A stretch of 64,000 nt of DNA from Ampelocalamus luodianensis (taxonomy: Eukaryota; Streptophyta; Magnoliopsida; Poales; Poaceae). A program made the translations under genes and the position numbers. The notes beneath the pieces were generated by a model, which ran no database searches, was not told where the DNA came from, and was given only the letters and a program-made list of their open reading frames with translations. Of the stretch, positions 20,793 to 31,950 are shown in pieces; the stretch's first letter is position 1, and every line of letters begins with the position of its first letter. Location of the stretch: the NCBI GenBank assembly GCA_036346255.1, contig CM070628.1:24195840-24259839 (forward strand), in the 5' to 3' direction.

Positions 20793-22946
20793 TGCACTAG
20801 TCCAGGATCACGCTAGTGCACACAGTGGCAACATAGATGAATATCAATCTACAGAAGCGATTAATAGCATAAACAATTAATTTGAATAACAAATCTTAGT
20901 TTTGATCTTATGGTCGAGTTTACATTTATTAAGCCACGCAGGGCTAACAATAAAGAAATCTACAGTAGAACAAAATAAACTCGAGCGAAATCCCATCAAT
21001 TCACCACAGACAACCAACAGGGATCACGACCCTAACGATCAGCACCTTCAACAAACTCCTCCTCGAAAGCAGGCGATGACTCCTCCTCTTCTGTAGATTT
21101 GTTTGCAAAACAAACATGAGTACACAACCGTACTCGCAAGACATACCACAGAATGCAATTTATAGATGCAGGCTTATTCCAAAGGAAATGACTTTTGTGG
21201 TTCTTTTGTAGAAATGCAACATTTGCAATTGAATACAATAATAGATTGAAAATATAATTCAAAACAAATAGACAATAATAATTTGACAGTTTGCTTTCAC
21301 AAAGGACACAAAGCTAATCAAGTTAATTCACACAGCCACAAGACATAAGTCACACAGCTGTCCCTTTCCAAAATTTTATGAAAATCTACCCCTCGTGTGA
21401 AATCCCCTAGCATGTCCATGACCGCGGATGCGGCTATTCGAATAGATTGATTTACAATTTGCAGAGGTTGTACACTTTACCCACAAGATGCAATCAACTG
21501 GACCAGAGCTGATCACAACAAAACCTTTCAGAAACTTCATTTCAGGCATTGACACTCCCGATGTGCTTTATCGTCGCATTCAACCCTACCACAACGCTTT
21601 GGCACGACACACACCGTTGGACAGGGAAACGACGAACCGCCCTGCGATGTGACCCTACCATAGCGGTACACACCTCCACCCATCACTGAGTTCCTAACCT
21701 ACAACCTGAATAATCAATGTCAAGAATCCATAACATACTAAGTTAGGTCCGTCCCATCAGGCATGTTGTTGTATGAAAGGCTTAGTTCAATGGCGCACAA
21801 AGTTGAGTCCTTAATTGACCAAGGCAAGACTTTCAATTTCTAACTATGCCACGAAGATTATCATTCCCATCCAACACGGATCTACCATACAAAACACAAC
21901 CACTTGCCTCGGCCAAATCTTTTCCACCTCGTTGGTTATGCAACTTATGCCATCAACGAGTAATAGCACATAGTACACACAAAGTTTTATCACATAGTTC
22001 CATAATCACTTAGTCAAGTTTATAATTGCAACTCACATGAGATGATGACTCGTAGTATGGCTAAGCAATCTACTCGTACTAACCAACCCATGTTGGTGCT
22101 ATAGTATTACCAACTAGTAATGAACCAATCTAGGTGACAAAAGATCATGGCATAACAATAGTCAAGGTGGATATAACAAATTGGATTGATAACTACACCC
22201 AAAAGCATTTAAATAAATACTTAAAATAGAATGCAGACTTTGAATCAATATAGTTTCAAAACTGGTTCAACATGATCAAAGGTATGACTTTCCTTGAATA
22301 AATCTAGGTACTGGTCTTGGTCTTGAGGACCTCCTTCTTCAAAGTTCCCAAGTACCGCTGCCTACTCGCAAACGAACTAAGTAGACAAAACCAATAAATA
22401 ATAGAGACAAAACAAACTTCAAAAATTAAATAAAAATCTCAGATAAATAGATCTCAAATTTAGATGAATTTAGGAATTTGAATGGGCTCAAACGGAGTTC
22501 GATACAAAACCACGCTTGGATAGAAAGAGCGCGCGAAGAAAGAGGAAAGTGAGAGCCAGATAGGTGGGGGCCACCTGTTAGTTGGAGGGGCCGCACGCAC
22601 GGGAGAACTGGGCCGCACTGAGCTATGCCGTAAGCAAAGAAAAGGGGCTGGGCTTTAAGGAATTCGGCTCAAAGCTTTATCTGAGATTATTAATTAGTTT
22701 TTTATTTTAGAAAATAGCTGAGATTCAAATAAGCAATAGAAAATCTAGAAAATATATCTGAGCACATAGAATCCAAATAAAATAGTTTTGACAATTGTTC
22801 ATGTTGGAATTATTCACATTAAATTGTTTTGATATTAAAAGTCCAAGTTAAGCTTTTGAATTAAATTAAAATCAAATTAAATGGTGAATTTTCTCCCTAC
22901 TAACTATTCAAAAGATTTTAAAAGCTCCAAAAATTGGGATGTTACA
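20793..22946 (-). mobile_element. G5 gypsy LTR, probably solo or truncated
   Basis: The minus strand starts TGTAACATCC at 22946. Inside are blocks shared with the G2 and G3 LTRs: the 'gtccatgaccgcggatgcgg' block with the palindrome at 21434-21445, 'gcagaggttgtacac', 'tttacccacaag', and a block on stacked accession-like plant LTR phrases such as 'gtccttaattgac' near 21810. A short GC-rich part lies at 22500-22660. Neither a primer site nor a polypurine tract flanks it, so it may be solo. The left boundary is uncertain (20780-20840). No gene inside. Confidence 0.65.
21434..21445. promoter_or_regulatory. Conserved LTR palindrome CTATTCGAATAG (G5)
   Basis: Perfect 12-bp palindrome, preceded by GTCCATGACC and GCGGATGCGG as in the other gypsy LTRs of the window. 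Confidence 0.7.
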
Positions 22947-23004
22947 GATTTTTAACAGAAATATATAATAGCTTGGATTTTTTTTGGGATGTTTAAATTG
23001 TTTA
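22947..23004. other. 58-bp spacer between G5 and S2
   Basis: AT-rich, with a run of eight T. It is probably older target DNA into which S2 inserted; 23000-23004 (GTTTA) would be one half of the S2 target duplication. The other half cannot be seen because S2 is cut at about 25600. Confidence 0.4.
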
Positions 23005-23846
23005 TGTTGGACCAAAACGCGACTAGAAGGGGGTGAATATGAGCACTGTCTCTTTTCACCTTGATCGGATTCAACACGATTTTCACTCGATATACAAGCA
23101 TAGTGGAAGACTTGTATTAAATCCAATCAACTCCCTAAACAAAATAGGCCAAAATCACCAAAAGCTCAAGACAAAATGAGTTGGACGGTCGGACCGCTTG
23201 AATGAATAGTAAAATCAACTAGAATGAAAGATCACAAATTGGTCTAAGATTTTATCCGCAGCTCCAAACTATACGAAACTTGAAACAAGTCTTCTCTAGG
23301 ATGTCAGAAACCTATTCTAGTCAAGGATCGTGAAGATCATTGCCAAAGTTCCAACCTTTTTCCATCTGAGTGAAGATTGCTTCAAAACTGAGTCAAAGCG
23401 AAAATATGATCCAAAAACTTGCTCGTGGGTAAGAGATGATCCTAGATGCGTTCCCACATGTCACAGCAAGCAAGATCCAGACCAGAAACCAAAGGATCAC
23501 AAAAAACCCCAAAATCACAAAAGAGAGAGCAAGAACAAGAAGAGACTCATCTTGAAGAAACTTGCTTAGATTGATTTCAAATTGATGTTGGTTTACAGCC
23601 ACTCCAACCTGGAGAACAAAAACTCAACACTTGAGCGCACAATCAATCCAACTCTCTAGAACCCTACCTCTCCACTTTCCTCTCCTAAACACAAAATAGG
23701 GTTTCTTCAATACAAGGGTTCGGTGGGGTGCACAGCCAGCACCCTCCCCTATTTATAGTGGAGGCTAGCTTCTAGAGGAAGACATCTTAACAGGCACCCA
23801 TTAAGCCTACACACAACGGGTTTCACTTGCATCGACCCCTGCACTG

Positions 23847-24060
23847 TTTGATGCAACCTGTCGCAACGAACAACCATGCCGCTTGATGCAACCCGTCGCA
23901 CCGAACTACCACGTTGCTTGATGTAACTCGTTGTACGTAACTATCGCATTGCTTGATGTAACCCGTCGATAAAATCGCCGCGCTACTTGATGTAACCCGT
24001 CGCGATAGAACTATCACACCGCTTGATGCAACCCGTGGCACCGAACACGCGCGCCGGTCA
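23847..24060. repeat. 35-bp tandem repeat, 6 units, in the S2 LTR
   Basis: CTTGATGYAACCCGTCG-type units start at 23847, 23882, 23917, 23952, 23986 and 24022, with periods of 34-36. The 17-bp core is well kept; the other half varies. The repeats are directly adjoining and interspersed with no unique spacers, so this is a minisatellite and not a CRISPR array. Confidence 0.9.
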
Positions 24061-24279
24061 TCATTGTCCATTTTATGTCATGCTTGAGTCCAACCATCTC
24101 ACCTAGCATCTACGATTGTTCGGACCTTGGTTCTCCTAACCAAGTCCCGATCCTCCTCACCGCTGACCATAGTTGACACCAAGCCACCGCACAACAATAG
24201 ACCAAGAAATTGATTCCGGGAACAAATTCTTCGCAACTTAATCCATGTTAGTTAAAATATGCATCATGCAAAACATGCA

Positions 24280-24510
24280 TCCACGACCATCGCTTCACGA
24301 CCAAAGGTCCAGACCGCTATCTACGACTAGTATCCACTACTATCGCTTCACGACCGAGTCCACGACCACTCTCTACGACTAGTGTCCACGATCATCGTTT
24401 ACAACCAAAGGTCCACGACCATCGCATTTATTTACCGAGTCCACGACCACCGCCTATGACCGAGTCCACGACCACTATCTACGACCAAAGGTCCACGACC
24501 AATGGGCACT
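24280..24510. repeat. GTCCACGACCA minisatellite in the S2 LTR
   Basis: About ten variant copies of GTCCACGACCATCG or TCTACGACTAGT-like units at roughly 20-30 bp spacing. The array occupies the place held by the second CGG palindrome cluster in S1 (10776-11165). Confidence 0.8.
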
Positions 24511-24793
24511 CGTGAGCAACAAGACTCGATGAACAAGACTATAGGTACAAGACACGATGAAAAAGACACAAAGCGCAGTACTCGAAGAATATTGCTCGTA
24601 GCTTTCGACCACTCAGTACTTGTAGCTATAGCACTCAAAGATTTTGACCGCGCTACGGTAAAACTGCTCCTCCCTTGTGGACAAAACGATTTTACTGAAC
24701 TTTGCTAAAAACGAGTGTTTTAACAAACCATCAACACTATTGCCAATTATATCATCATCCTAAGATCATGAGCATGTCCCCATGATATCCACA

Positions 24794-25599
24794 ATCTCCC
24801 CCTTGATGAACACATTGGCAATCATCTCAAAAATACAGATTGGTGGTTGTTTTAAAAACTACATCTCATTTTCACGCAAAGGCACAACTTGGTCCAAAAG
24901 CAAGAAAATGCAATGGAAATGACCAAGTTGGCTTCAGATCAGCATAGGCAAGTGAGATAAGGCAAAAGAAAGCAAGAAGTTTCAATTTCCAGAGAAGAGA
25001 CAAAAATCTCACTTAAGGTCCATATGAAAGAACAATTGTTCAGTTTGACTTTTGATCATTGTGAGGTTCGAAGAATTGTAATTCAAGTTCAGAAAAGACA
25101 ATAAGATCATAAAAATACAAATTAGATACTCCTCCTCGCTATGATCATGAATTTTCTCCACATAGCTCTCCCTTTTAACATTTTTGCTATATCTTCTCCC
25201 CCTTTGACAATGGAGTCATTAAGGAATCACGTCTTCTTCTCATCCAGAGATGACAAATGCAGAAATAAGGACGAAGTAAGAGAAAGAGCATGCTTGAAAT
25301 GCAATAGAGTGGCTTTTTTTTGTATTTTTCAATTTTTAGTATAAGAAGTTTTAGAAATTACCCAAAAGAACAAGCTAGCATTTCTACTATTACTCAAAAC
25401 ATATCAAGCATGAATGTGCTAGCAGGATCATGTTAAGACATATATACCAAAGCTAAGCTAGAAGGCTCAAGATAAAGCAATGCATTGTAACAATTTAAGC
25501 AAAGCTTCAAAATTAGCAAGTTCATCAATAGGGATCCTAAAGTGATAATGGCCATGTCAAAATGTCAATGTTTTCATCCTTGAGTCAGTATAATCCTAG
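24794..25599 (-). mobile_element. S2 3' interior with two polypurine tracts
   Basis: Non-coding. The tract next to the LTR reads ATCAAGGGGGAGAT on minus (24794-24807). A second one, GTCAAAGGGGGAGAA on minus, lies at 25194-25208. Several polypurine tracts upstream of the 3' LTR are a reported Sirevirus feature. The sequence joins G2 gag abruptly at about 25600, with no LTR end at the junction. Confidence 0.8.
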
Positions 25600-26263
25600 G
25601 AAATCAGCTGTACGGACAAATCATCATTGAGTCCTTCTAGGAATCTTTCCTGCTTGTCTTCATCCTTTGCAACATCTTCAAGTGCATAGCATGCCAGTTG
25701 AATGAACTTGTGCAGGTACTCATTCACAGAGCGGTTGCCTTGGCGCAGCGAATGAAACTCCTTCTTCTTGAGGGTCATCATGCCCGCAGGAATATGTGCA
25801 CGCCGGAAGGCTCGCACAAACTCAGCCCAAGTGATGGACTGATCCTCATCATTAGCTAGACTATAGTTGTCCCACCATTCGGCAGTTGGCCCCATGAGTT
25901 GGTGTGAAGCGAATAGCACTCTTTCACGATCGGCAGCACCGAGCGATGTCCAACTTCTTACTAATCGCCGAGCCAATCATCCGCATCCATGGGCTCGTGA
26001 TCGCTTGGAAAAGTTGGTGGTAGCATCCTCATAAATTCCGACATACTGGTCCTTTGAGGTGGTGGAGTTGGAGTTGGAGCTTGGGAAGCTGTAGCTTGTC
26101 AGCCTTGATTGTTGTTGATGGACTGAGAGAGCAGTTCGATCAGACGGTTTTGATTGGCCATCATCTGTTGCCATTCTGATCCATTGGTGACTGGTGGTGG
26201 AATTGGGGCACTTCCATTATCGTTGGCGTTGGTTCCACTTTCTGAGCGACGAGTGTTCACCAT
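25596..26263 (-). pseudogene. G2 gypsy gag remnant
   Basis: On minus the frame starts at 26263 (MVNTRRSESGTNAN), typical of chromovirus gag starts, with a Pro-rich N-terminal part (PIPPPVTNG; later APTPTPPPQR). A TGA at 26099-26101 and a frameshift near 25975 break it. The core then reads ERVLFASHQLMGPTAEWW and FRRAHIPAGMMTLKKKEF (about 25740-25930), the Retrotrans_gag family signature, and stops at 25596. A normal gag would go on to a zinc knuckle and pol; here it meets S2 sequence. Gag packages the element RNA. Non-functional. Confidence 0.9.
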
Positions 26264-26840
26264 CTGCTGGTTACTCCAGAGGGTCAAGGAAGGAGACAAA
26301 GGATAGGAAAGAAACCAAAGAAGAACTAAGGGGATAGAGCGAAACAACACTCCCAAACGAAAGAACCAACTCAAAAGCCTTATACAACGCTCTATCGATC
26401 GAGACTCTTAATCCGTGAAGCGACTCAATACACGTAATGAGCCTTGGCAAACTTAAGCTATATGGTTGGGCCGACATCACAACTTCCGCTTATGGTCTTC
26501 GATGAATCTTGCATGTTGTCCTTGATTGGTAGCAATGACTCGACGATTTTATGATGCTTTCTGTAGCTTCATATCTTGTAGTCTTGAACGTAATAGTAAG
26601 AACGTGTTGACCATCCATAGAAGTTTCCAAGGAGAGATGATCCATTTAACATTATAAAATGGTGAAGAGAAACTTAGGTAAGAAAGAATTGCGTTGAGAA
26701 GACTAAAGATAGATAGATGACCAAGATGAGGAGAGAATAATTTATTTTTCTTGTTATATAAAATAAGTTTTGAAGTTTTTCAACTAACAACCATTCTAAC
26801 TAGGTCACGACCTACAGACGATATGGCTCTGATACCACTT
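26264..26840 (-). other. G2 leader and primer binding site
   Basis: About 560 bp of leader without a supported gene. The primer site TGGTATCAGAGC (minus; 26826-26837) lies three bases from the LTR end at 26841. This fixes the flanking LTR as the 5' LTR of a minus-strand element. Confidence 0.85.
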
Positions 26841-29006
26841 TGTAAGGACCTGTGAGTAACTATCCAAATCCTCAGGCATTTCGAACTAGTCCCATGATCA
26901 AGAACTAGTTCACACAAGAAACAAATATGGCAACAAATTCATATCACAACTTTATTAATAATCAACAGAGTTTATTACAAAATAGGCTTACAAGACAACA
27001 ATAAAGAACACAGCGGAAGACGAACAAGAAGTAGTAGAGTCTAGCAATCTACCACAGGCAATCGACTGGGGAAGCGGCCTAATCGTCGAGACCCACACTG
27101 GTAGCAAAGTCCTTCTCCTCTGATATTTATTTGCATAAAGCAAGTATGAGCACAACTACCATGCTTGCAAGTTACACCCGTCAAGTAATAGAATGACATG
27201 CATACATGGATGTAACAAAGGATGGCTTATTGGTTGAATTTGCATAAAGCAATGTTTGACATTTAAATACGATACTAAGTTCAAAAGCTCAAATTTTACA
27301 ATAACTCAAATTGATTTTGAATTAATAAAGATAGTGCAGGCACCAACCTAACACTAACCTAAACACGGGCACCAACCCGGGGCTTCAACCCATAACTTTA
27401 CTCATGGACACCCATCCATATCAAAACTGTTTTACAAAAACATTTTGAAAACAAAACCAAAATCTAACTTTGAGCAGTTCTGCTAGTGTGTCCATAACCG
27501 TGGATACGGCTATTCGAATAGTTTTACACTCTGCAGAGGTTGTACAGCTTTATCCACAAGACACGACTTTTCTAGTTTGTTCTGCATCCGCCGATATCAC
27601 CGCCAAGCACCTTAGGTAAGGGGCCTAGAGCATGTGTCAAGGCCTTTACAATGCACCATTCTACCGTAGTCCCGCCGCTAAGGATTCACCCTTTGACTAA
27701 CCATCCGCCGGTTCAAGCCCCCTCTTGCGCCATGTGGGAATACATAAAAGTAGGTCATACAGACACCCACGCAACCAGATGGCATGACCACGATGGAACA
27801 TTACAAATTAGTCAGCCAGGTCCTGACCCATACTAGGGACATGTGGTAGTACGGTATGGCTTAGCATCACACACCCGAAGACTGGTCCTTAACTGACTTG
27901 AGCGACTTTCAAAACAACCCATGGGCCTTAACCCTAACCAGATTAAGCCCGTGCATAAACCTGCACCCACCAATCATCCATTTCGCCCAAGTCCAAACTA
28001 TTTTGATTTATTTCATTTTTCAAAGTCATTTATAAACTTCCATAACACACCAATGTTACTTGATACGATTTAAACCATAATTGATTTTTAATGAAATTCC
28101 CCAAATCAAACATGTTTGGTCTATCAGCATGGCTAAGCACAATTTTTCTCAAAATGTTCTAGTTCATACTATAGTATCAACTAGGTTTTATCTATAGTGA
28201 CAATATGTTTGCTTCAATTATCAAAATTGGCCATACAAAGGATTTTATGCATAACTATAAATTTAAGACAGGAATTTAAATTAATGAATATAAATAAGCA
28301 TGCAGTAATAATTTAAAACAGAATATAAATAATTTAAAATAATGGGAACAATATGATCAAGGGTATAACTTGCCTTGCTTGATTAGGTGATGTTGTTTTC
28401 CTTAACAGGTCATCTAGTACTCACAAGTACTTTCTCCAGGTAGTCTATGTGTACAATTACGATGATCATATAGTCAAAATCAATCCTCTTATAAGCTCTT
28501 CCAATAGCGTCGAAATCTGACCCTCCTAAGTCGTCGAAATCTAATCGTGAAAATAAGCCAAATTCAAACTAAATTCAAATAACAACTCAAATGAACTCCA
28601 AATTAAATAATTTTGATTTAGTCGGGTAGATCTTGGATTTATAGGAATTTAGAAATTTGAATCGACGAAATCGGAGTTCGAATGCACAATATATGGGCTT
28701 TGGAAGATTCAATTTACATGAAATGATAGAATTTAGGTTTTTCAGAGTTTACCGATTTATTTTCCTAAAGGAAAATCTGGTTTATGACGTAGGCTGACAT
28801 CAACGCATGAATTTCTTTTTGGTGGAATTATTTTTCTACGGGAAACACCATTGACAAGTGGGCCCCTTTGGGTCAATGGACCTGGTCCATGGCTAGTCAA
28901 AGGTCCACCACAGACCCGGTCATGGGAACAGTGCTACGAGGGAGGTGGCGGGCGCGTGCACACGTGGCAGCCACGTAGGCGGTGACGCGGCCGAGGGGAG
29001 GACATG
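26841..29006 (-). mobile_element. G2 5' LTR, left part (interrupted by S3)
   Basis: The LTR ends CCTTACA on minus at 26841. It continues at 49167-50538 after the S3 insertion, for about 3.5 kb in all. It carries the palindrome at 27510-27521 and the 'gcagaggttgtacag' and 'tttatccacaag' blocks shared with G5. 29002-29006 (ACATG) is one copy of the S3 target duplication. No gene seen; the frame at 27651-27836 is not supported. Confidence 0.85.
27510..27521. promoter_or_regulatory. Conserved LTR palindrome CTATTCGAATAG (G2)
   Basis: Perfect palindrome, preceded by GTCCATAACCGTGGATACGG (27490-27509), itself an imperfect inverted repeat. Same arrangement as in G1, G3 and G5. Confidence 0.7.
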
Positions 29007-29444
29007 TGAAGAATCTAGACCCGCCATTATGCGTTAATGGGGTTTTGGTTATTAATGACAAATCTATTTATAAGACTAACACTCTTTTTGATACATCTAT
29101 TGTTTAGTCTCAAATGGATAAAGAGGTAAAATCAAATAAGGTATGCTTTCCAAATGACAAATCTTTATAAGACTAACACTTCTATTGTCATACAAATTGT
29201 TTAGTCTCACTTGGATTTAAAGATCAAAGAGGTATGCATTCAACATCTTATTATATCTTGCTGCATTCCTCGGATCCATTATATAGGTTGAACTTCACCA
29301 AAAAGGAAAACTTGTATATGTGCATATGTCTTAATTATACACTTGTGTATGCACACATTTAGGGGGAGTTCAATCTATATCTTGTGGTTTCATTAGTATT
29401 GATCCATATTCCTTTATCCACATATATTAAGGATCTTTACCTTC

Positions 29445-29659
29445 AAATATATCCTTGAATATATGCAACTTGTGTAGTTCAGATATATTCGTATGGGCAT
29501 ATGAGACGCATGTAGTTCATATACTCATATCCTTGAATATATGCAACTTGTGTAGTTCAGATATATTCAGATGGGCATATGAGACTTGCGTAGTTCATAT
29601 ACTCATATCCTTGAATATATGCAACTTGTGTAGTTCGTATATATTCATATGGGCATATG
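29445..29659 (+). repeat. 78-bp tandem repeat in the S3 5' LTR
   Basis: TTGAATATATGCAACTTGTG recurs at 29455, 29533 and 29611, a strict 78-bp period. The third unit is broken by N2. The 3' LTR has the same array at 46645-46880. Confidence 0.95.
29655..29659. repeat. N2 target site duplication, left copy
   Basis: ATATG directly before the N2 LTR. The right copy is ATATG at 38182-38186. A perfect 5-bp match, the normal length for LTR retrotransposons. Confidence 0.92.
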
Positions 29660-31913
29660 TGTAACACCCCAGCCCGACATGAGCCTGGAATGCTACTAAA
29701 CAAACTCTAATAATTCTAAACTAGACAATCTTAATAAATTTCGACAGAACCTCCCTTGTAAAGTTAATTACACGAAGGTTCCAACACACAGATTATTCAA
29801 ATAATAACTAAAACTTTCATCCAAAGACATCAAAAGATAATCAAAGACATGCTAAGTATCTAACATAACTAGAGGGATATGAAGTTCCACTACTCAACAT
29901 TATTACATTTAATCCATTGCATGAGACAAAACATAATAATCTTTGCATTTACTAAAATCAATCACGTTCTGAAGATCATTCATCTTTATTTAGTTCATGT
30001 GGCATGTGTGTGACTAGTAGTCTACTTCCCCCCATGCATGTCGTTCTTGGCTCGGGTACCTAAAACAACAATAAAAGCAAGAGTGAGTCCATAGACTCAG
30101 TAAGTACATAAAGAAACTATAACATCAACATCCATGTAAAGGAGATCAACAATAGAACATCTCATATGCAAATGCAATGCTCAAGGATCCTTTATCTTTA
30201 ACTTTCTGTGTGCATTACACCGGTAATGCAGAGTAAGCAACCGCCGCCAAGATACCCATGCTCGCGGCGCGCACGCACAGGACCAATTGCCCGTTACATT
30301 CGCAAGTAACGGGACTCAAGCCCACACTCCACGAGTGAGGGGATCTCGGGCCCGTCACATTCATGACGAGGATGTCAAAGGGAATCATGCTTGGTCACCG
30401 CGTGACAAAGCCTCAACATGTTCTCGATATGCATATGCTCATCTCTTATTCATCGTCAATCTTACCAAAAGACAACAACATTGTACCACAGTAAAGCATA
30501 AGCATAATTTGAGCAATCACCGTACTTAAACAATCATCAAGTAAGCCACCTTGCTATGCAACCATATATCAAAAAGCACACAAACATAGCCAATCAATCA
30601 CACCCATTTAACAAACAATGCACTTGTCTTAACCGTGCGAGAATAGTGGACGCGAAGAGGGCGCTGCCCCTGGGATCACGCTCCCACCTAAACATAAAGA
30701 TAACCCAATCTAAGACCAACATACTGGACCAAAAGCATAAATAACAACACAAACGAACTCGCTAAACTATCAAGCGTTTTCCAATCTTCCAATTCCTAGC
30801 GATCGCTTTAGTGATCACTGCGGATAGTCAACTTCTAAAATACATAACTTTCCGCTCAGGGGTCCAAATAAGGTGTTCTCAGACTTTCTGGAAAGGTAAT
30901 TTAATTAACTAAATAAACTTAGTTGGGGAGCCCTTTTGATTATGCCAACTACTGCCTCTACCAAGCCAACCTACAGAGCAATAATTATCACGTCGGGTTC
31001 TCTCGACAGATCACTAAAACCATCATAACTTTTGCTACGAAAGTCCAAATCTTGCGTTCTTTATCTCTATCAAAAGGTATGGAAATTACCTACATTTTTT
31101 GTTATACTGAGATCCTCTGATTTCGTCTTTAAATAATAGATTAACTCAGTTTTCTACAGACTGTCAGGATGTTGACAGATTAACCAGACAGCGGCACTAA
31201 ACAATTCATAACTTTCTAACCGTTAATCGGATTTGAGCGATCTTGGCGGCCATTGAAAGCTACGAAGAAGACCTACATAACTCTAGGAGAATAAAATTCC
31301 TAATTCAGCCTCTAAACACACGAAACCGGCCGCGCAATAATCTGGACAGAACGCAATCTAAAAGAAATCGGGGACCGATCCACAAAACGAATTCGTAAAC
31401 GCTTCTAATACAAAAGATTCAGCGGGGGAAGGGTCTTCATTACCCTAGATGCCGCTGAAGATCGCGAGCTCCTGTTGGTGATCCCCCTTCCTTCTCTTCT
31501 CTCCTCTCCCTTCCGTCTTCCTTCTCTTATTGGCCGGCCACCACTTGGGCGGCAACCATGGGGACTAGGGGAGGGGTGCAAGGGGGGAGAGTAACCAGGG
31601 AGGGGAGGTTGGGGGCGCAAGGGTGGAGGAGAGGAGGGGTAGGGAAAGTGGCGGAACAAGTGGGGAGAGGTGGGAGAGTGGGGTGCGGCTAGGGTTTGGG
31701 GGGGAGAAAGTGGCGCCCCCCCTTGGCCGGCCACCCCCTTGCCCTCATGGGCCGGGGCCCAAGCCCAGGTTGTGCTATGAATGACGTTTTCCCCCCTTTC
31801 TAATTGTTGTATTGAGCATTTTCCAGGTGGTCCTTCCCGTAAATCCATTTAATTCTCTCTTGAATAAATAACCTCTCCCGGCTATTTGCTTAACTCACTT
31901 TCGGGATATCACA
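29660..31913 (-). mobile_element. N2 3' LTR
   Basis: Begins TGTAACACCCCAG on plus and ends GATATCACA, next to the polypurine tract. 2254 bp. It has three ~180-bp modules (30843-31390) and a GC-rich patch at 31480-31760. The frame 31405-31848 on minus falls in the GC-rich patch and is also present, shifted, in the other LTR; I do not support it as a gene. Confidence 0.93.
30843..31390 (-). repeat. Degenerate ~180-bp tandem modules in the N2 3' LTR (3 units)
   Basis: CATAACTT at 30843, 31024 and 31207 (spacings 181 and 183), each followed by 'tccaaat' or 'tcggattt', 'gttct' or 'gatct', 'gaaa' and a 'cctacat' block. Confidence 0.85.
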
Positions 31914-31926
31914 TTCTACCCCCCTT
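31914..31926 (-). promoter_or_regulatory. N2 polypurine tract
   Basis: AAGGGGGGTAGAA on minus, directly before the LTR start TGTGATATCC. The upstream hairpin is at 31931-31950. Confidence 0.92.
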
Positions 31927-31930
31927 AAAC

Positions 31931-31950
31931 AGAATTCGACCCCGAATTCT
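31931..31950 (-). other. Perfect hairpin upstream of the N2 polypurine tract
   Basis: AGAATTCG (31931-31938) pairs with CGAATTCT (31943-31950) around a four-base loop (GGGT on minus). Four bases separate it from the polypurine tract. It corresponds in position to hairpins in G1 and G3. Confidence 0.85.

Larger units (their letters stand above)
23005..24793 (-). mobile_element. S2 3' LTR (Sirevirus-type), about 1.8 kb
   Basis: The minus strand starts TGTGGATATCATGGGG at 24793 directly after a polypurine tract and ends CCAACA at 23005. Start, end and much of the interior match S1 ('gactagaagggggtgaat' at about 23022, the TTTATTTATAGTGGAGG-like block near 23750, 'gcatcatgca' near 24262), so it is the same family. 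Where S1 has CGG palindromes, S2 has two minisatellites (23847-24060 and 24280-24510). There are no coding frames of note. Confidence 0.9.
29007..29659 (+). mobile_element. S3 5' LTR, part 1
   Basis: Starts TGAAGAATCTAGACC, as does the 3' LTR at 46202, with near identity to the other copy. N2 cuts it at 29659 inside the third 78-bp repeat. It resumes at 38187. The 5' LTR totals about 2.95 kb once N2 and one target copy are left out, equal to the 3' LTR. Confidence 0.95.

Noticed and set aside
23847..24060. Possible CRISPR-like array
   Set aside because: Directly adjoining 35-bp degenerate repeats without unique spacers, inside a plant retrotransposon LTR.
31405..31848. 147-codon minus frame, also partly present at 37703-38116
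   Set aside because: It is LTR sequence present in both N2 LTRs; small indels shift the frame between the two copies, which argues against coding.
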